Positions 17,532 through 24,944 of a DNA stretch of 64,000 nt are shown piece after piece. The position numbers were made by a program, and so were the translations under genes. The stretch spans positions 682,001-746,000 of the forward strand of contig NZ_BAABHJ010000040.1 of the NCBI RefSeq assembly GCF_039542035.1, read 5' to 3'. Each line of letters opens with the position of its first letter. Position 1 is the first letter of the stretch. The DNA comes from Actinoallomurus liliacearum. Its GTDB lineage: Bacteria > Actinomycetota > Actinomycetes > Streptosporangiales > Streptosporangiaceae. Under the pieces are notes generated by a model. That model was not told where the DNA came from, ran no database searches, and saw only the letters and a list, made by a program, of their open reading frames with translations.

Positions 17532-18722
17532 ATGAAGAAACTCAACGTCCTGATCTCCGGCGCCTCCGTCGCCGGCCCCGTGCTCGCCTACTGGCTCCAC
17601 CGGCACGGCTTCAACCCCACGATCGTCGAGCGGGCCCCCGCCCGCCGCGACGGCGGATACGCCGTCGACTTCCGCGGCGAGGCGCACCTGACGGTCCTGC
17701 GCCGGATGGGCATCCTGGCCGACCTCGAACGCGCCCGCACCGGCATGAGCCACATGTCGTACGTCAACGCCAAGGGCCGGCCGGTCGCCAAGATGCCCGC
17801 CGACCTGTTCGCCGGGGACCTCGAGATCCTCCGGGGCGACCTGACCCGGATCCTGTACGCCGCGACCAAGGACCGGGCCGAGTACGTCTTCGGGGACTCC
17901 ATCACCTCGCTCACCGAGGACGCCGACGGTGTGACCGTCACCTTCGAGCGCGGCGCACCGCGCCGGTTCGACCTGGTGATCGGGGCGGACGGCCTGCACT
18001 CGAACACCCGCCGGCTGGCCTTCGGGCCGGAGGAGCGGTTCGTGAAGCACCTCGGCGTCTACTGCGCGATCTTCACCACCGAGAACCACCTCGGGCTCGA
18101 CCACACCGGGCACGCCTACCGCACCGCGAACCGGCTCGCCGCCCTGTACAGCGCGCGTAACAACACCGAGGCCAAGGCGGTGTTCTACTTCGGCTCACCG
18201 GACCTGGACCTCGACCGCCGCGACGTGGCGCGGCAGCAGGCCGTCCTCGCCGAGACCTTCACCGGCAACGGCTGGGAGAGCGACCGGCTGCTGCGGGAGA
18301 TGCGGTACGCGCCGGACTTCTACTTCGACTCGGTCGGCCAGGTCCGCATGGACGGCTGGACGCGCGGCCGGGTCGCCCTCGTCGGCGACGCCGCGTACTG
18401 CCCGTCCTCCCTGTCGGGCATGGGCTCGGGGCTCGCCCTGGTCGGCGCGTACGTCCTGGCGGGAGAGCTGGCCGCCGCGCACGGCGACCACCGCGTGGCG
18501 TTCGCCCGCTATGAGGAGGAGATGCGGGACTACGCCGCGGGCTGCCAGAAGCTGGGGGACGGCGTGGCCAAGCTGATGGTGCCCGGGAGCCGCGCCCTCG
18601 CCGCGTTCCTCAACCGCTACTACAAGGTGATGCCGTACCTGCCCGGAGCGAGCATGGCCTCGAAGATGGCCCGCAAGGCCGCCGAGGGCATCGCGCTGCG
18701 CGACTACGCGGTCCGCTCGTGA
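17532..18722 (+). CDS. FAD-dependent aromatic/polyketide-type monooxygenase
   Basis: 396 aa. An N-terminal Rossmann motif (ISGASVAGPVLAYWLHRHG), the DG motif (VIGADGLHSNTR) and the GD motif (RVALVGDAAYCPSS) identify a class A flavoprotein hydroxylase. Best matches by motif are TetX/PgaE-like tailoring or drug-modifying oxygenases. No Shine-Dalgarno sequence lies before the ATG (AGCTCACCGAC) and SARP operator B is 19 nt upstream, so it is probably transcribed as leaderless mRNA under control of the adjacent SARP. The 3' end overlaps the convergent glycosyltransferase gene by 19 bp. Confidence 0.92.
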   Translation: MKKLNVLISGASVAGPVLAYWLHRHGFNPTIVERAPARRDGGYAVDFRGEAHLTVLRRMGILADLERARTGMSHMSYVNAKGRPVAKMPADLFAGDLEILRGDLTRILYAATKDRAEYVFGDSITSLTEDADGVTVTFERGAPRRFDLVIGADGLHSNTRRLAFGPEERFVKHLGVYCAIFTTENHLGLDHTGHAYRTANRLAALYSARNNTEAKAVFYFGSPDLDLDRRDVARQQAVLAETFTGNGWESDRLLREMRYAPDFYFDSVGQVRMDGWTRGRVALVGDAAYCPSSLSGMGSGLALVGAYVLAGELAAAHGDHRVAFARYEEEMRDYAAGCQKLGDGVAKLMVPGSRALAAFLNRYYKVMPYLPGASMASKMARKAAEGIALRDYAVRS

Positions 18723-19864
18723 CGCAGGGCGGCGAACACCTCGTCCCAACGGTCGGCGACCTCGGAGATCCGGTAGCGCTCCGCGGTCCGCCGGCCGTTC
18801 TCGGCGAGCCGCCGCGTCCTCTCCGGATCGTCCATGAGGGACAGCAGGGCGTCGGCGAACGCGTCGATGTCGCCGTCGGGCACCAGCACTCCGTCTTCGC
18901 CGGACGTGATGATCTCCCGGGGACCCTGCGGGCAGTCGAAGGACACCACCGGCACTCCGGCGGCGAACGCCTCCACGATCGTCATGCCGAACCCCTCGAA
19001 CCGCGAGGTGATGACGTGGATCGACGCCTTCGCCAGTTCGCCCTCGATGTCGCTGGTCGGTCCCATGAAGGCGACGTTGTTGTGCAGGCCCAGGCGGCGG
19101 GCCTGCCGGCTCAGCTTGTCGGCGTGCGTCCCGTTGCCGTAGATGCGCAGCCTCCACTCGGGGCGCTTCTCGATGACCTTGGCGAACGCGTCGAGCAGCC
19201 GGTCGTACCCCTTGACCTTGACGAGCCGGCCGGCGGCGAGGACGACGGGGTTCTCCAGCCGGGACTGCGGGCGCGGCCCCTCGGGCAGCCCGTTGCCGAT
19301 CGTGCGAACGCGGGTCGGGTGGCCGTCGAGCATCCGCGCGTACTCGGTGTGGTCCGCGTCGGTCAGCGTGATGACCGCGTCCAGCTTGGGGTACCAGGTG
19401 CGGATCTCTTCGAGGATGCCGGGCTTGTGCGCGCCGAAGTGCAGGTGCTCCTGGCCGATGAGGGTGACCCCGTCACGGGCCAGCCGCGCGGCGGCGATGT
19501 TCAGCCCGGCCCGGGTGGTGATCAGGACGTCGGTCCGCAGACCGGCGAGGTACCGCTGCAGCGCCCGGTCGCTCTCGGCGTTGAAGTTGTCGTACGCGCG
19601 CTCATCGGGGTGCATCAGCGTGCTGGGCTTCTTGATCCGGGAGGAGAGCCCGACCCGCCACCACTTCTTGGAATCCGGCCGGAGGTCGACCAGGCTGGAC
19701 AGTGTCACCCGGTCGGAGTACGGCAGGAACGGCCTGTCGCGGTGCCGGAAGACGCTGACGACCTCGACCTCGTGGCGCTTGGCCAGTTCGTCCGCCAGGT
19801 TCAACGTCGCGCGGATCGTGCCGCCCATGCCATAGGCGTTCATGATGAGGATGGAGATCTTCAT
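18704..19864 (-). CDS. GT4-family glycosyltransferase
   Basis: 386 aa, GT-B fold. The N-terminus has the acceptor-side GGTIRAT motif. The C-terminal half has AAGRLVKVKGYDRLLDAF and the EX7E signature in FEGFGMTIVEAFAAGVPVV. Retaining transfer of a sugar from a nucleotide donor, probably to a cell-surface polymer or lipid. Start coupled by ATGA overlap to the upstream accessory gene. Similar enzymes act in teichoic acid-like polymer synthesis, but the donor and acceptor cannot be read here. Confidence 0.9.
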   Translation of the reverse strand: MKISILIMNAYGMGGTIRATLNLADELAKRHEVEVVSVFRHRDRPFLPYSDRVTLSSLVDLRPDSKKWWRVGLSSRIKKPSTLMHPDERAYDNFNAESDRALQRYLAGLRTDVLITTRAGLNIAAARLARDGVTLIGQEHLHFGAHKPGILEEIRTWYPKLDAVITLTDADHTEYARMLDGHPTRVRTIGNGLPEGPRPQSRLENPVVLAAGRLVKVKGYDRLLDAFAKVIEKRPEWRLRIYGNGTHADKLSRQARRLGLHNNVAFMGPTSDIEGELAKASIHVITSRFEGFGMTIVEAFAAGVPVVSFDCPQGPREIITSGEDGVLVPDGDIDAFADALLSLMDDPERTRRLAENGRRTAERYRISEVADRWDEVFAALRHERTA

Positions 19865-20598
19865 GACGCCTCCGCGTTCGCGACGACCGTGGTGGCGATC
19901 GCGAGGTGGTCCTTGTCGGTGTAGTAGGCACGGACTCGTACGCGGTCGGTGTCCCGTACGACGTGCCGCGCCGGGAACCGGATCTTGTTCTTCTTGTCCG
20001 GGATGTCGTCGAGCAGGGTGGCGACGTTGAGAGCACCGATCCGCAGGTCCCAGAAGCCGCGCTCGGTCTCCACCGCGAAGGGGGCGTTCGGCAGCTCGGC
20101 GTGCCAGCGGTCCCCGGTGACGGTCACCGGGCCGGTGACCTCCTCCGCGGTCTTGCGCCGGGCGGCGACGATCTCGTCAGCGGTGGGCGTGGCGCCGTAC
20201 GCGAGGAACCCCTCGAGCGTCAGCTTGTCCTCAGCAGGGTGGACGGCGGTGACCTCGGCGTACGGCTCGACCGGCCGCACGTCGACGCGCAGGCCGCCCG
20301 AGGGCGCGCGGAAGGTCCGCAGCGCCCGGGTACGGCTCCGTCGCGCGTACTCCACCAGGCCGTCGAGCGAGAAGCCCGGGTCGGTCGTGATCACCTCGGC
20401 CTCGGCCGCGTGCACCGACCAGGTTCCGGCGGCGAGGTCCAGCCGCGAGAGGTCGGCGGCCGCGCCGTCGAGGCGGACCGTGTGCGCGGTGTCCTCCCGG
20501 CGGAGCGTGAGTGTCGTCTCGTCGGCCGGGGGCTCGGCCCAGCGGATCCGAAGGACGTCGTCTGCGTCGAGCCGGGCCGACGCGGCGAGTGCGACCAT
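19861..20598 (-). CDS. Beta-rich accessory protein paired with the glycosyltransferase
   Basis: 245 aa from the ATG at 20598; an ATG at 20640 is also in frame but has no ribosome site. I prefer the shorter form, although AAGGGA lies 12 nt away, which is long. The product is beta-strand-rich and has no signal peptide or TM helix. Repeated RVRAYYTDKD and LTLRREDTAHTVRL segments recall the beta-sandwich modules attached to polyglycerol- or polyribitol-phosphate transferases. Immediately upstream of the GT4 gene with a 4-nt overlap. Function unknown. Confidence 0.7.
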   Translation of the reverse strand: MVALAASARLDADDVLRIRWAEPPADETTLTLRREDTAHTVRLDGAAADLSRLDLAAGTWSVHAAEAEVITTDPGFSLDGLVEYARRSRTRALRTFRAPSGGLRVDVRPVEPYAEVTAVHPAEDKLTLEGFLAYGATPTADEIVAARRKTAEEVTGPVTVTGDRWHAELPNAPFAVETERGFWDLRIGALNVATLLDDIPDKKNKIRFPARHVVRDTDRVRVRAYYTDKDHLAIATTVVANAEAS

Positions 20599-20743
20599 CG
20601 CTGGGGGGGATCCCTTCGATCTACCTGAGTGTCCGGACATGTAACCAACACCCGGGTAAACGCCGGGCTAAGCCCTTGCTGCGTATGCGCGGATGATTCG
20701 CTGTCAGGACGCCCAGAAGTCGATCAAGGTTTACCGGGAGGCG

Positions 20744-21193
20744 TCAGAGCGGCAGCTTCATGCCCTCGTGGGTCGCTTCGAAACCGAGGGACTCATAGAA
20801 GCGGATGGCGTCCGTGCGGCGCTTGTCCGAGGTCAACTGGACGAGGCCGCAGCCCCGCCGCCGCGCCTCGTCGATCGCCCAGTCGATCAACCGGTGACCG
20901 AGGCCTCGGCCCCGGTGGGCGCTGCCGACGCGGACCGCCTCGATCTGGGCGCGTTCGGTGCCCATCCGGCTGAGCCCGGGAATGAAGGTGAGCTGCAGCG
21001 TGCCGGCGACCTCGCCGTCGACCTCCGCCACGATCAGGCGGTTGCGCGGATCGGCGTCGATGTCGGCGAAGGCGGCCCAGTAGGCGTCGATGTCGCCCTC
21101 CCGGCCCGCGCCGATCGCGTCGTCGGCGAGCAGCGCGACAATCGCCGGTACGTCGTCTCTGGTGGCGTCGCGAAAGGTCACATCGGTGGGCAC
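20744..21193 (-). CDS. GNAT-family N-acetyltransferase
   Basis: 149 aa. The acetyl-CoA binding motif A is IEAVRVGSAHRGRGLGHRLI, followed by DEARRRGCGLVQLTSDKRRTDAIRFYESLGFEATHEGMKL, the standard GNAT motif B end. Acetyl transfer to an unknown amine. Starts at GTG 21193 without a clear SD, so possibly leaderless. Divergent from the WhiB operon promoter. Confidence 0.92.
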   Translation of the reverse strand: MPTDVTFRDATRDDVPAIVALLADDAIGAGREGDIDAYWAAFADIDADPRNRLIVAEVDGEVAGTLQLTFIPGLSRMGTERAQIEAVRVGSAHRGRGLGHRLIDWAIDEARRRGCGLVQLTSDKRRTDAIRFYESLGFEATHEGMKLPL

Positions 21194-21214
21194 GGTCCAA
21201 AACTTTAGCGAGAA

Positions 21215-21254
21215 TTGACACGACTAGGCGTAGTACTACAGTTGGTAGTACTAC
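21215..21254 (+). promoter_or_regulatory. Promoter with duplicated GTAGTACTAC palindrome
   Basis: -35 TTGACA at 21215-21220, 16-bp spacer, -10 TACAGT at 21237-21242. The perfect palindrome GTAGTACTAC occurs at 21230-21239 and 21245-21254, 15 bp apart, one copy in the spacer and one just past the -10. A dimeric repressor bound there would occlude RNA polymerase. It drives the HemA-like/WhiB operon. The cognate repressor is not identified. Confidence 0.7.
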
Positions 21255-21283
21255 GATTCGTCAATAGCGCTTCAGGAGGCGGC

Positions 21284-21562
21284 GTGACCGCACCGTCGAC
21301 GATGGATGCTCCCGCCCGGCTCCTGGACCGCCACTGTCAGGAGCTGGTCGAGGACGAGCTCACCCGGTTGGCCCGCCGCGTCCCCTCGCTCGCGGAGGAC
21401 CACCTCGGCGTCGTCGAGACCGCGCTCCGGCAGATCATCGATCGGCTGCTGCCGGTCCCGAGACGCGCCGAGGCGCACCCCGAGACCCTCGCGGCCTTGT
21501 TCGACCTGGAGGCATCGTATGATCGAACACTGGACGGATCTCGCGGCCTGCCAAAGCGCTGA
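21284..21562 (+). CDS. Orphan helical protein like the glutamyl-tRNA reductase dimerisation domain
   Basis: 92 aa from the GTG at 21284 with AGGAGG 4 nt upstream. The core HCQELVEDELTRLARRVPSL followed by a VETALRQIIDRLLPVPRR segment resembles the C-terminal dimerisation helices of HemA, but no catalytic or NADPH domain exists. It overlaps the WhiB gene by 44 bp in another frame, so the two are coexpressed. Such short HemA-tail proteins could act as dimer partners or regulators of tetrapyrrole synthesis, which is my inference only. Confidence 0.7.
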   Translation: MTAPSTMDAPARLLDRHCQELVEDELTRLARRVPSLAEDHLGVVETALRQIIDRLLPVPRRAEAHPETLAALFDLEASYDRTLDGSRGLPKR

Positions 21563-21776
21563 CCCCGAGCTGTTCTTCCCGGTCAGCGCCAGCGGCCCGG
21601 CCCTGGACCAGGTGGCCGAGGCCAAGCAGGTATGCGCGAGCTGTCCCGTGGCGTCGGACTGCCTGGCCTGGGCGCTGCGCGCGGGCGAGTCGGCCGGCAT
21701 CTGGGGCGGAACCACCCCCGACGAGCGCCGCTACCTGCGCCTGAAGCCGCTGCCCGCGGCGCCCGCCTGGCACTGA
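21519..21776 (+). CDS. WhiB-family iron-sulfur transcriptional regulator
   Basis: 85 aa. Four cysteines C11, C39, C42 and C48 in the CX27CX2CX5C pattern ligate a [4Fe-4S] cluster. The GIWGG turn (AGIWGGTT) that contacts the primary sigma factor is present. The C-terminus is short and lacks a strongly basic AT-hook, so it resembles smaller Wbl proteins. Start ATG 21519 has GGAGG upstream inside the preceding gene. Expected to sense O2, NO or redox state and modulate transcription with the main sigma factor. Confidence 0.95.
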   Translation: MIEHWTDLAACQSADPELFFPVSASGPALDQVAEAKQVCASCPVASDCLAWALRAGESAGIWGGTTPDERRYLRLKPLPAAPAWH

Positions 21777-21833
21777 GGCCCGCGCCCGCGGTTTCTTATT
21801 TCACCCCGACGGTCCGCGACGTACGGTTGCGCT

Positions 21834-22457
21834 ATGGCCGACCCCTCGATCACCGCGCGGTCCCCCCGCGACGGACTCGTCCACCACGCCTCGCGCGCGG
21901 TCGGCGCGCTGATCATCACCGTTCTGCTGCTCGGCGCCTGCTGGGCGGTGGAGGTCGCGAACTACGGCGGTGACCTCACCCGGGAGTACGGCATCCAGCC
22001 GCACAACGTGCACTCCCTGTGGCACATCTTCACGGCGCCGTTCCTGCACGCCAACCTCGACCACATCATGGCCAACTCGGTACCGCTGGCGATCTTCGGC
22101 TTCCTGACGGCGCTGCGCGGCCTGGGCCGCTTCATCGCCGTCAGCGTGATCGTCATGGTCGTCAGCGGTCTCGGCGTGTGGTTCCTGGCCGCCTCGAACG
22201 TCGTGACCGTCGGCGCGAGCGGTCTGATCTTCGGCTACTTCGGTTACCTGCTGGCGCGCGGCTTCTTCGAACGCCGCGTCCTGGACATCCTCCTCGGCGT
22301 CGTCATCGCCCTGGTGTACGGCACGATGATCTTCGGTGTGCTGCCCGGGCAGCCGGGCATCTCCTGGCAGGCGCACCTGTTCGGGCTGATCGGCGGGATA
22401 CTCGCCGCCCGCCTGACCCGCCGCCGCACCGCACCGGCGGCGCTGCCACCCGCCTGA
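21834..22457 (+). CDS. Rhomboid-family intramembrane serine protease
   Basis: 207 aa, six TM helices. Catalytic serine S129 in VTVGASGLIFG and histidine H181 in SWQAHLFGLIGG make the rhomboid dyad. The HANLDHIMANS loop matches the conserved HxxxN oxyanion region. It cleaves TM substrates within the membrane; substrate unknown. Separated from WhiB by 57 bp with no obvious terminator, so possibly cotranscribed. Confidence 0.92.
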   Translation: MADPSITARSPRDGLVHHASRAVGALIITVLLLGACWAVEVANYGGDLTREYGIQPHNVHSLWHIFTAPFLHANLDHIMANSVPLAIFGFLTALRGLGRFIAVSVIVMVVSGLGVWFLAASNVVTVGASGLIFGYFGYLLARGFFERRVLDILLGVVIALVYGTMIFGVLPGQPGISWQAHLFGLIGGILAARLTRRRTAPAALPPA

Positions 22458-22478
22458 CGCCGTCCTCCCGGGGCCGGG

Positions 22479-23213
22479 TCAGCCGCGCACGCTGACGTCG
22501 GTGACGGTCGCGTCGCGCGGGGTGGCCAGCGTGTTCACGATCACCGTGGCGACGGTCCGGGCCGACATGTAGTCCGCCGGGTCGTACGCCTCGCCCTCCT
22601 GGTCGCGGACCTTGCGCTGCATCTCGCTCGCCGTACGGCCCGGATAGACCGACGTGACCCGGATCTCCGGCTCCTCGTCGCGGAGCGCGTCGGCGAGGGC
22701 CCGCAGCGCGTGCTTGCTCGCGGCGTACGCGGCCCACCCGCCCCGGGCGCGCAGCCCCGAGCCCGAGTTGACGAAGACGACGTGGCCGCGCGCCGTGCGC
22801 AGCAGCGGCAGCAGCAGGCGGGTCAGCTCGGCGGGGGCCGCCGCGTTCACCAGGAGCTGCTCGACCCAGGTGCCCGGCGGCGCCTCCGCGACGGTGCCCA
22901 GCTCGACCACGCCCGCACTGTGGACGACCCCGTCCAGCGCGGGCAGGTCGGCGCCGGCGAGCGACGCCTCGATCCGCAGGGGGTCGGACAGGTCCAGCTC
23001 CAGGGTCCATACGCGCTCCTCGCCCGTCGGGTGGGCCGTCGGCTCGACGGCCAGCGGGGTCGGGGAGACGAGCCGCATGGCGGTCTCCTCCAGCCGCTCG
23101 GCGGAGCGCCCGACGAGGATGAGCGAGTGCCCGGCGTCGTACAGCAGCTCGGCGACGGCCGAGCCGATGCCGCCCGTGGCCCCGGTGATCAGGTAGGTTC
23201 CCACGAACCTCAT
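22479..23213 (-). CDS. Short-chain dehydrogenase/reductase
   Basis: 244 aa. Cofactor motif TGATGGIG near the N-terminus, HSAG in place of NNAG, catalytic S in VNSGSG and YAASK. Classical SDR with an unknown substrate. Convergent with the rhomboid gene (21-bp gap) and 15 bp downstream of the beta-helix membrane protein gene on the same strand, so likely cotranscribed with it. Confidence 0.9.
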   Translation of the reverse strand: MRFVGTYLITGATGGIGSAVAELLYDAGHSLILVGRSAERLEETAMRLVSPTPLAVEPTAHPTGEERVWTLELDLSDPLRIEASLAGADLPALDGVVHSAGVVELGTVAEAPPGTWVEQLLVNAAAPAELTRLLLPLLRTARGHVVFVNSGSGLRARGGWAAYAASKHALRALADALRDEEPEIRVTSVYPGRTASEMQRKVRDQEGEAYDPADYMSARTVATVIVNTLATPRDATVTDVSVRG

Positions 23214-23228
23214 TCTTCCCCGCGATCC

Positions 23229-24719
23229 TCAGGAGGGACGCAGCACACGGGCGACGCCGGAGATCAGCGCGGTGGCCAGGATCCAGCCGGTGCCGGTCAG
23301 GGACCAGGCGAGCCAGCGGGACCAGCCGACCGGGTCCCAGGCGGTGCGCTGCCCGAACGTCTCGATCGGCAGCATCAGGTCGAGCGTGTAGATCAGCGCG
23401 TGGAAGTGCGGCCGCTCGTCCGGCTGCTTGATCGTACGCGGGTGGTCGACGCTGAACACGATGGTGCCGACGGCGACCAGCACCGCCAGCCACAAGGCGG
23501 CGATCCAGGGCCGGTAGCCGTACCCGACCGTCCAGTCGAGCAGGACGCCCCACGCGCGGCCGATCGGCCCGAGGTGCCGCCGCCGGGCCCGCTGCTTGGC
23601 GAGCTGGCACTTGCGGGCCAGGTCCTCCCGGCCGATCCGGCGCAGCCAGACGGCGAGCTGCTCGTACGGCTGCGGGCGGAACCCATGGGGGTCCCGGGAG
23701 ATCCAGTCGAGCCGCTGGCCCTCCTCCGGCTCCCCGCGCAGCGTCTCGTACACCAGGCCGTTGAGTCGCAGTTGCTCGGGCCAGACGTCGGGCCGGTCCA
23801 GGATGACGTCGATGCGCGAGTACCCCAGCGTCACCTCGCCCTGGATCGGCTCGCGGGGGACGAGGATCAGTTCCTTGACGTCGGCGTGGCTCAGGTGGAG
23901 GGCGCGCCGGCCGGGGGCGCGGATCGCGCCCTGGTCGAACGAGAGGGTGCCGTCGATCCGTGCGCCGCGCAGGCGTACCGGGCCCTCGGCGGTGAAGCCC
24001 GCGCTGCACTCCATACGGTCCTGGACGATCATGTTGTCGCCGTCCAGGGCGCAGGCGCCGTCGCGCACCGTCGTCCCGAACAGGAACAGGCCGCCCGTCA
24101 TGCGGGAGCCGGTGAGGCGCACCTCGCCGGTGATGTCGGAGTTGCGGATGTACGCGCCGGCGTCGACGGTGAGCAGGCCCGCGTACAGGGCGTATCCGCC
24201 GGGGTTGCGCAGGCGCACGTTGTTCATCCGGAACCCGCCGGACAGCGCCGCCCGCGTCAGCCGTACCTCGCCCTCGATCAGCGACTCGGACAGGCTTAGG
24301 TAGCCGTCCGCCTGGAGGCCGCCGCCGTCGAACCCGGGGAAGGAGCAGCCGTTCAGGCGCATCTGCCGGGCGCGGGCGTTGGAGAAGTCCGGTCGTTCCT
24401 CGAGGACGCAGTGCTCGAGCCGGAGCTCGCAGCCGACCGCGCCGCCGGAGACGTTCAGCACGCCGGTGACGCGGGCGCCGCGGAGGCGTACGGCGGGCAC
24501 GTGCCCGGGCGCGGGCTCGCACGCGCCGAGCAGCAGCGCGGAGATCACCTCGGCCCGGATCGTACGGTCCGGGGAGCCGGTGGCGGGCGGCCGTTCGTCG
24601 CCGAGCGACACGAGCGCGCCCGTCGGGTACGCGTCCCAGAGCCGCCGTTCGGAGCGGGTCAGCCGCAGTCGTCGCTCACCGTCCCGCCAGGTGCGGACGG
24701 CATTCCACCGATCGGCCAC
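23229..24719 (-). CDS. Beta-helix/two-TM membrane protein, paralog 1 of 3
   Basis: 496 aa. About residues 50-300 are repeating short strands of the form VRLRGARVTGxLxL, pointing to a right-handed beta-helix. Then comes a linker (QPYEQLAVWLRRIGREDLARK), a basic stretch, and a membrane module: DWTVGYGYRP, TM1 (AALWLAVLVAVGTIVFS), the loop YTLDLMLPIETFGQ, and TM2 (WILATALISGVARVL). Homologs are sometimes labelled membrane-associated oxidoreductase, but I see no redox cofactor motif. Two paralogs lie at 48018 and 50413. Function unknown. Confidence 0.8.
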   Translation of the reverse strand: MADRWNAVRTWRDGERRLRLTRSERRLWDAYPTGALVSLGDERPPATGSPDRTIRAEVISALLLGACEPAPGHVPAVRLRGARVTGVLNVSGGAVGCELRLEHCVLEERPDFSNARARQMRLNGCSFPGFDGGGLQADGYLSLSESLIEGEVRLTRAALSGGFRMNNVRLRNPGGYALYAGLLTVDAGAYIRNSDITGEVRLTGSRMTGGLFLFGTTVRDGACALDGDNMIVQDRMECSAGFTAEGPVRLRGARIDGTLSFDQGAIRAPGRRALHLSHADVKELILVPREPIQGEVTLGYSRIDVILDRPDVWPEQLRLNGLVYETLRGEPEEGQRLDWISRDPHGFRPQPYEQLAVWLRRIGREDLARKCQLAKQRARRRHLGPIGRAWGVLLDWTVGYGYRPWIAALWLAVLVAVGTIVFSVDHPRTIKQPDERPHFHALIYTLDLMLPIETFGQRTAWDPVGWSRWLAWSLTGTGWILATALISGVARVLRPS

Positions 24720-24944
24720 AGACGGTCATCGTAGGCCCGATTGATCATCAAGGCTGCGGCGAATGTCATACGTCGCCCGGTAGGGAAGGGGGCGGCTCGG
24801 GCAAGCCGTGATCGCCCATTCGCCGCCGAACACCCATATTTCGGCGCACAGTTGTCTGTTCAGTTACCCACGGGTAGCATCAGGTGTTACTGACTGGTAC
24901 GTAACCCGGGTGCGATCCGCCCGCCCGAGAGCAACGGGGTGTTC

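Noticed and set aside
14403..18113. Very long open frame antisense to the SDR, SARP and monooxygenase genes
   Set aside because: Typical GC-rich antisense shadow; Arg/Gly/Ala-rich, no family motifs, opposite to well-supported genes.
22303..24522. Long alternative frame across the SDR and beta-helix paralog 1
   Set aside because: Low-complexity Arg/Pro-rich product; the real genes have clear motifs in another frame.
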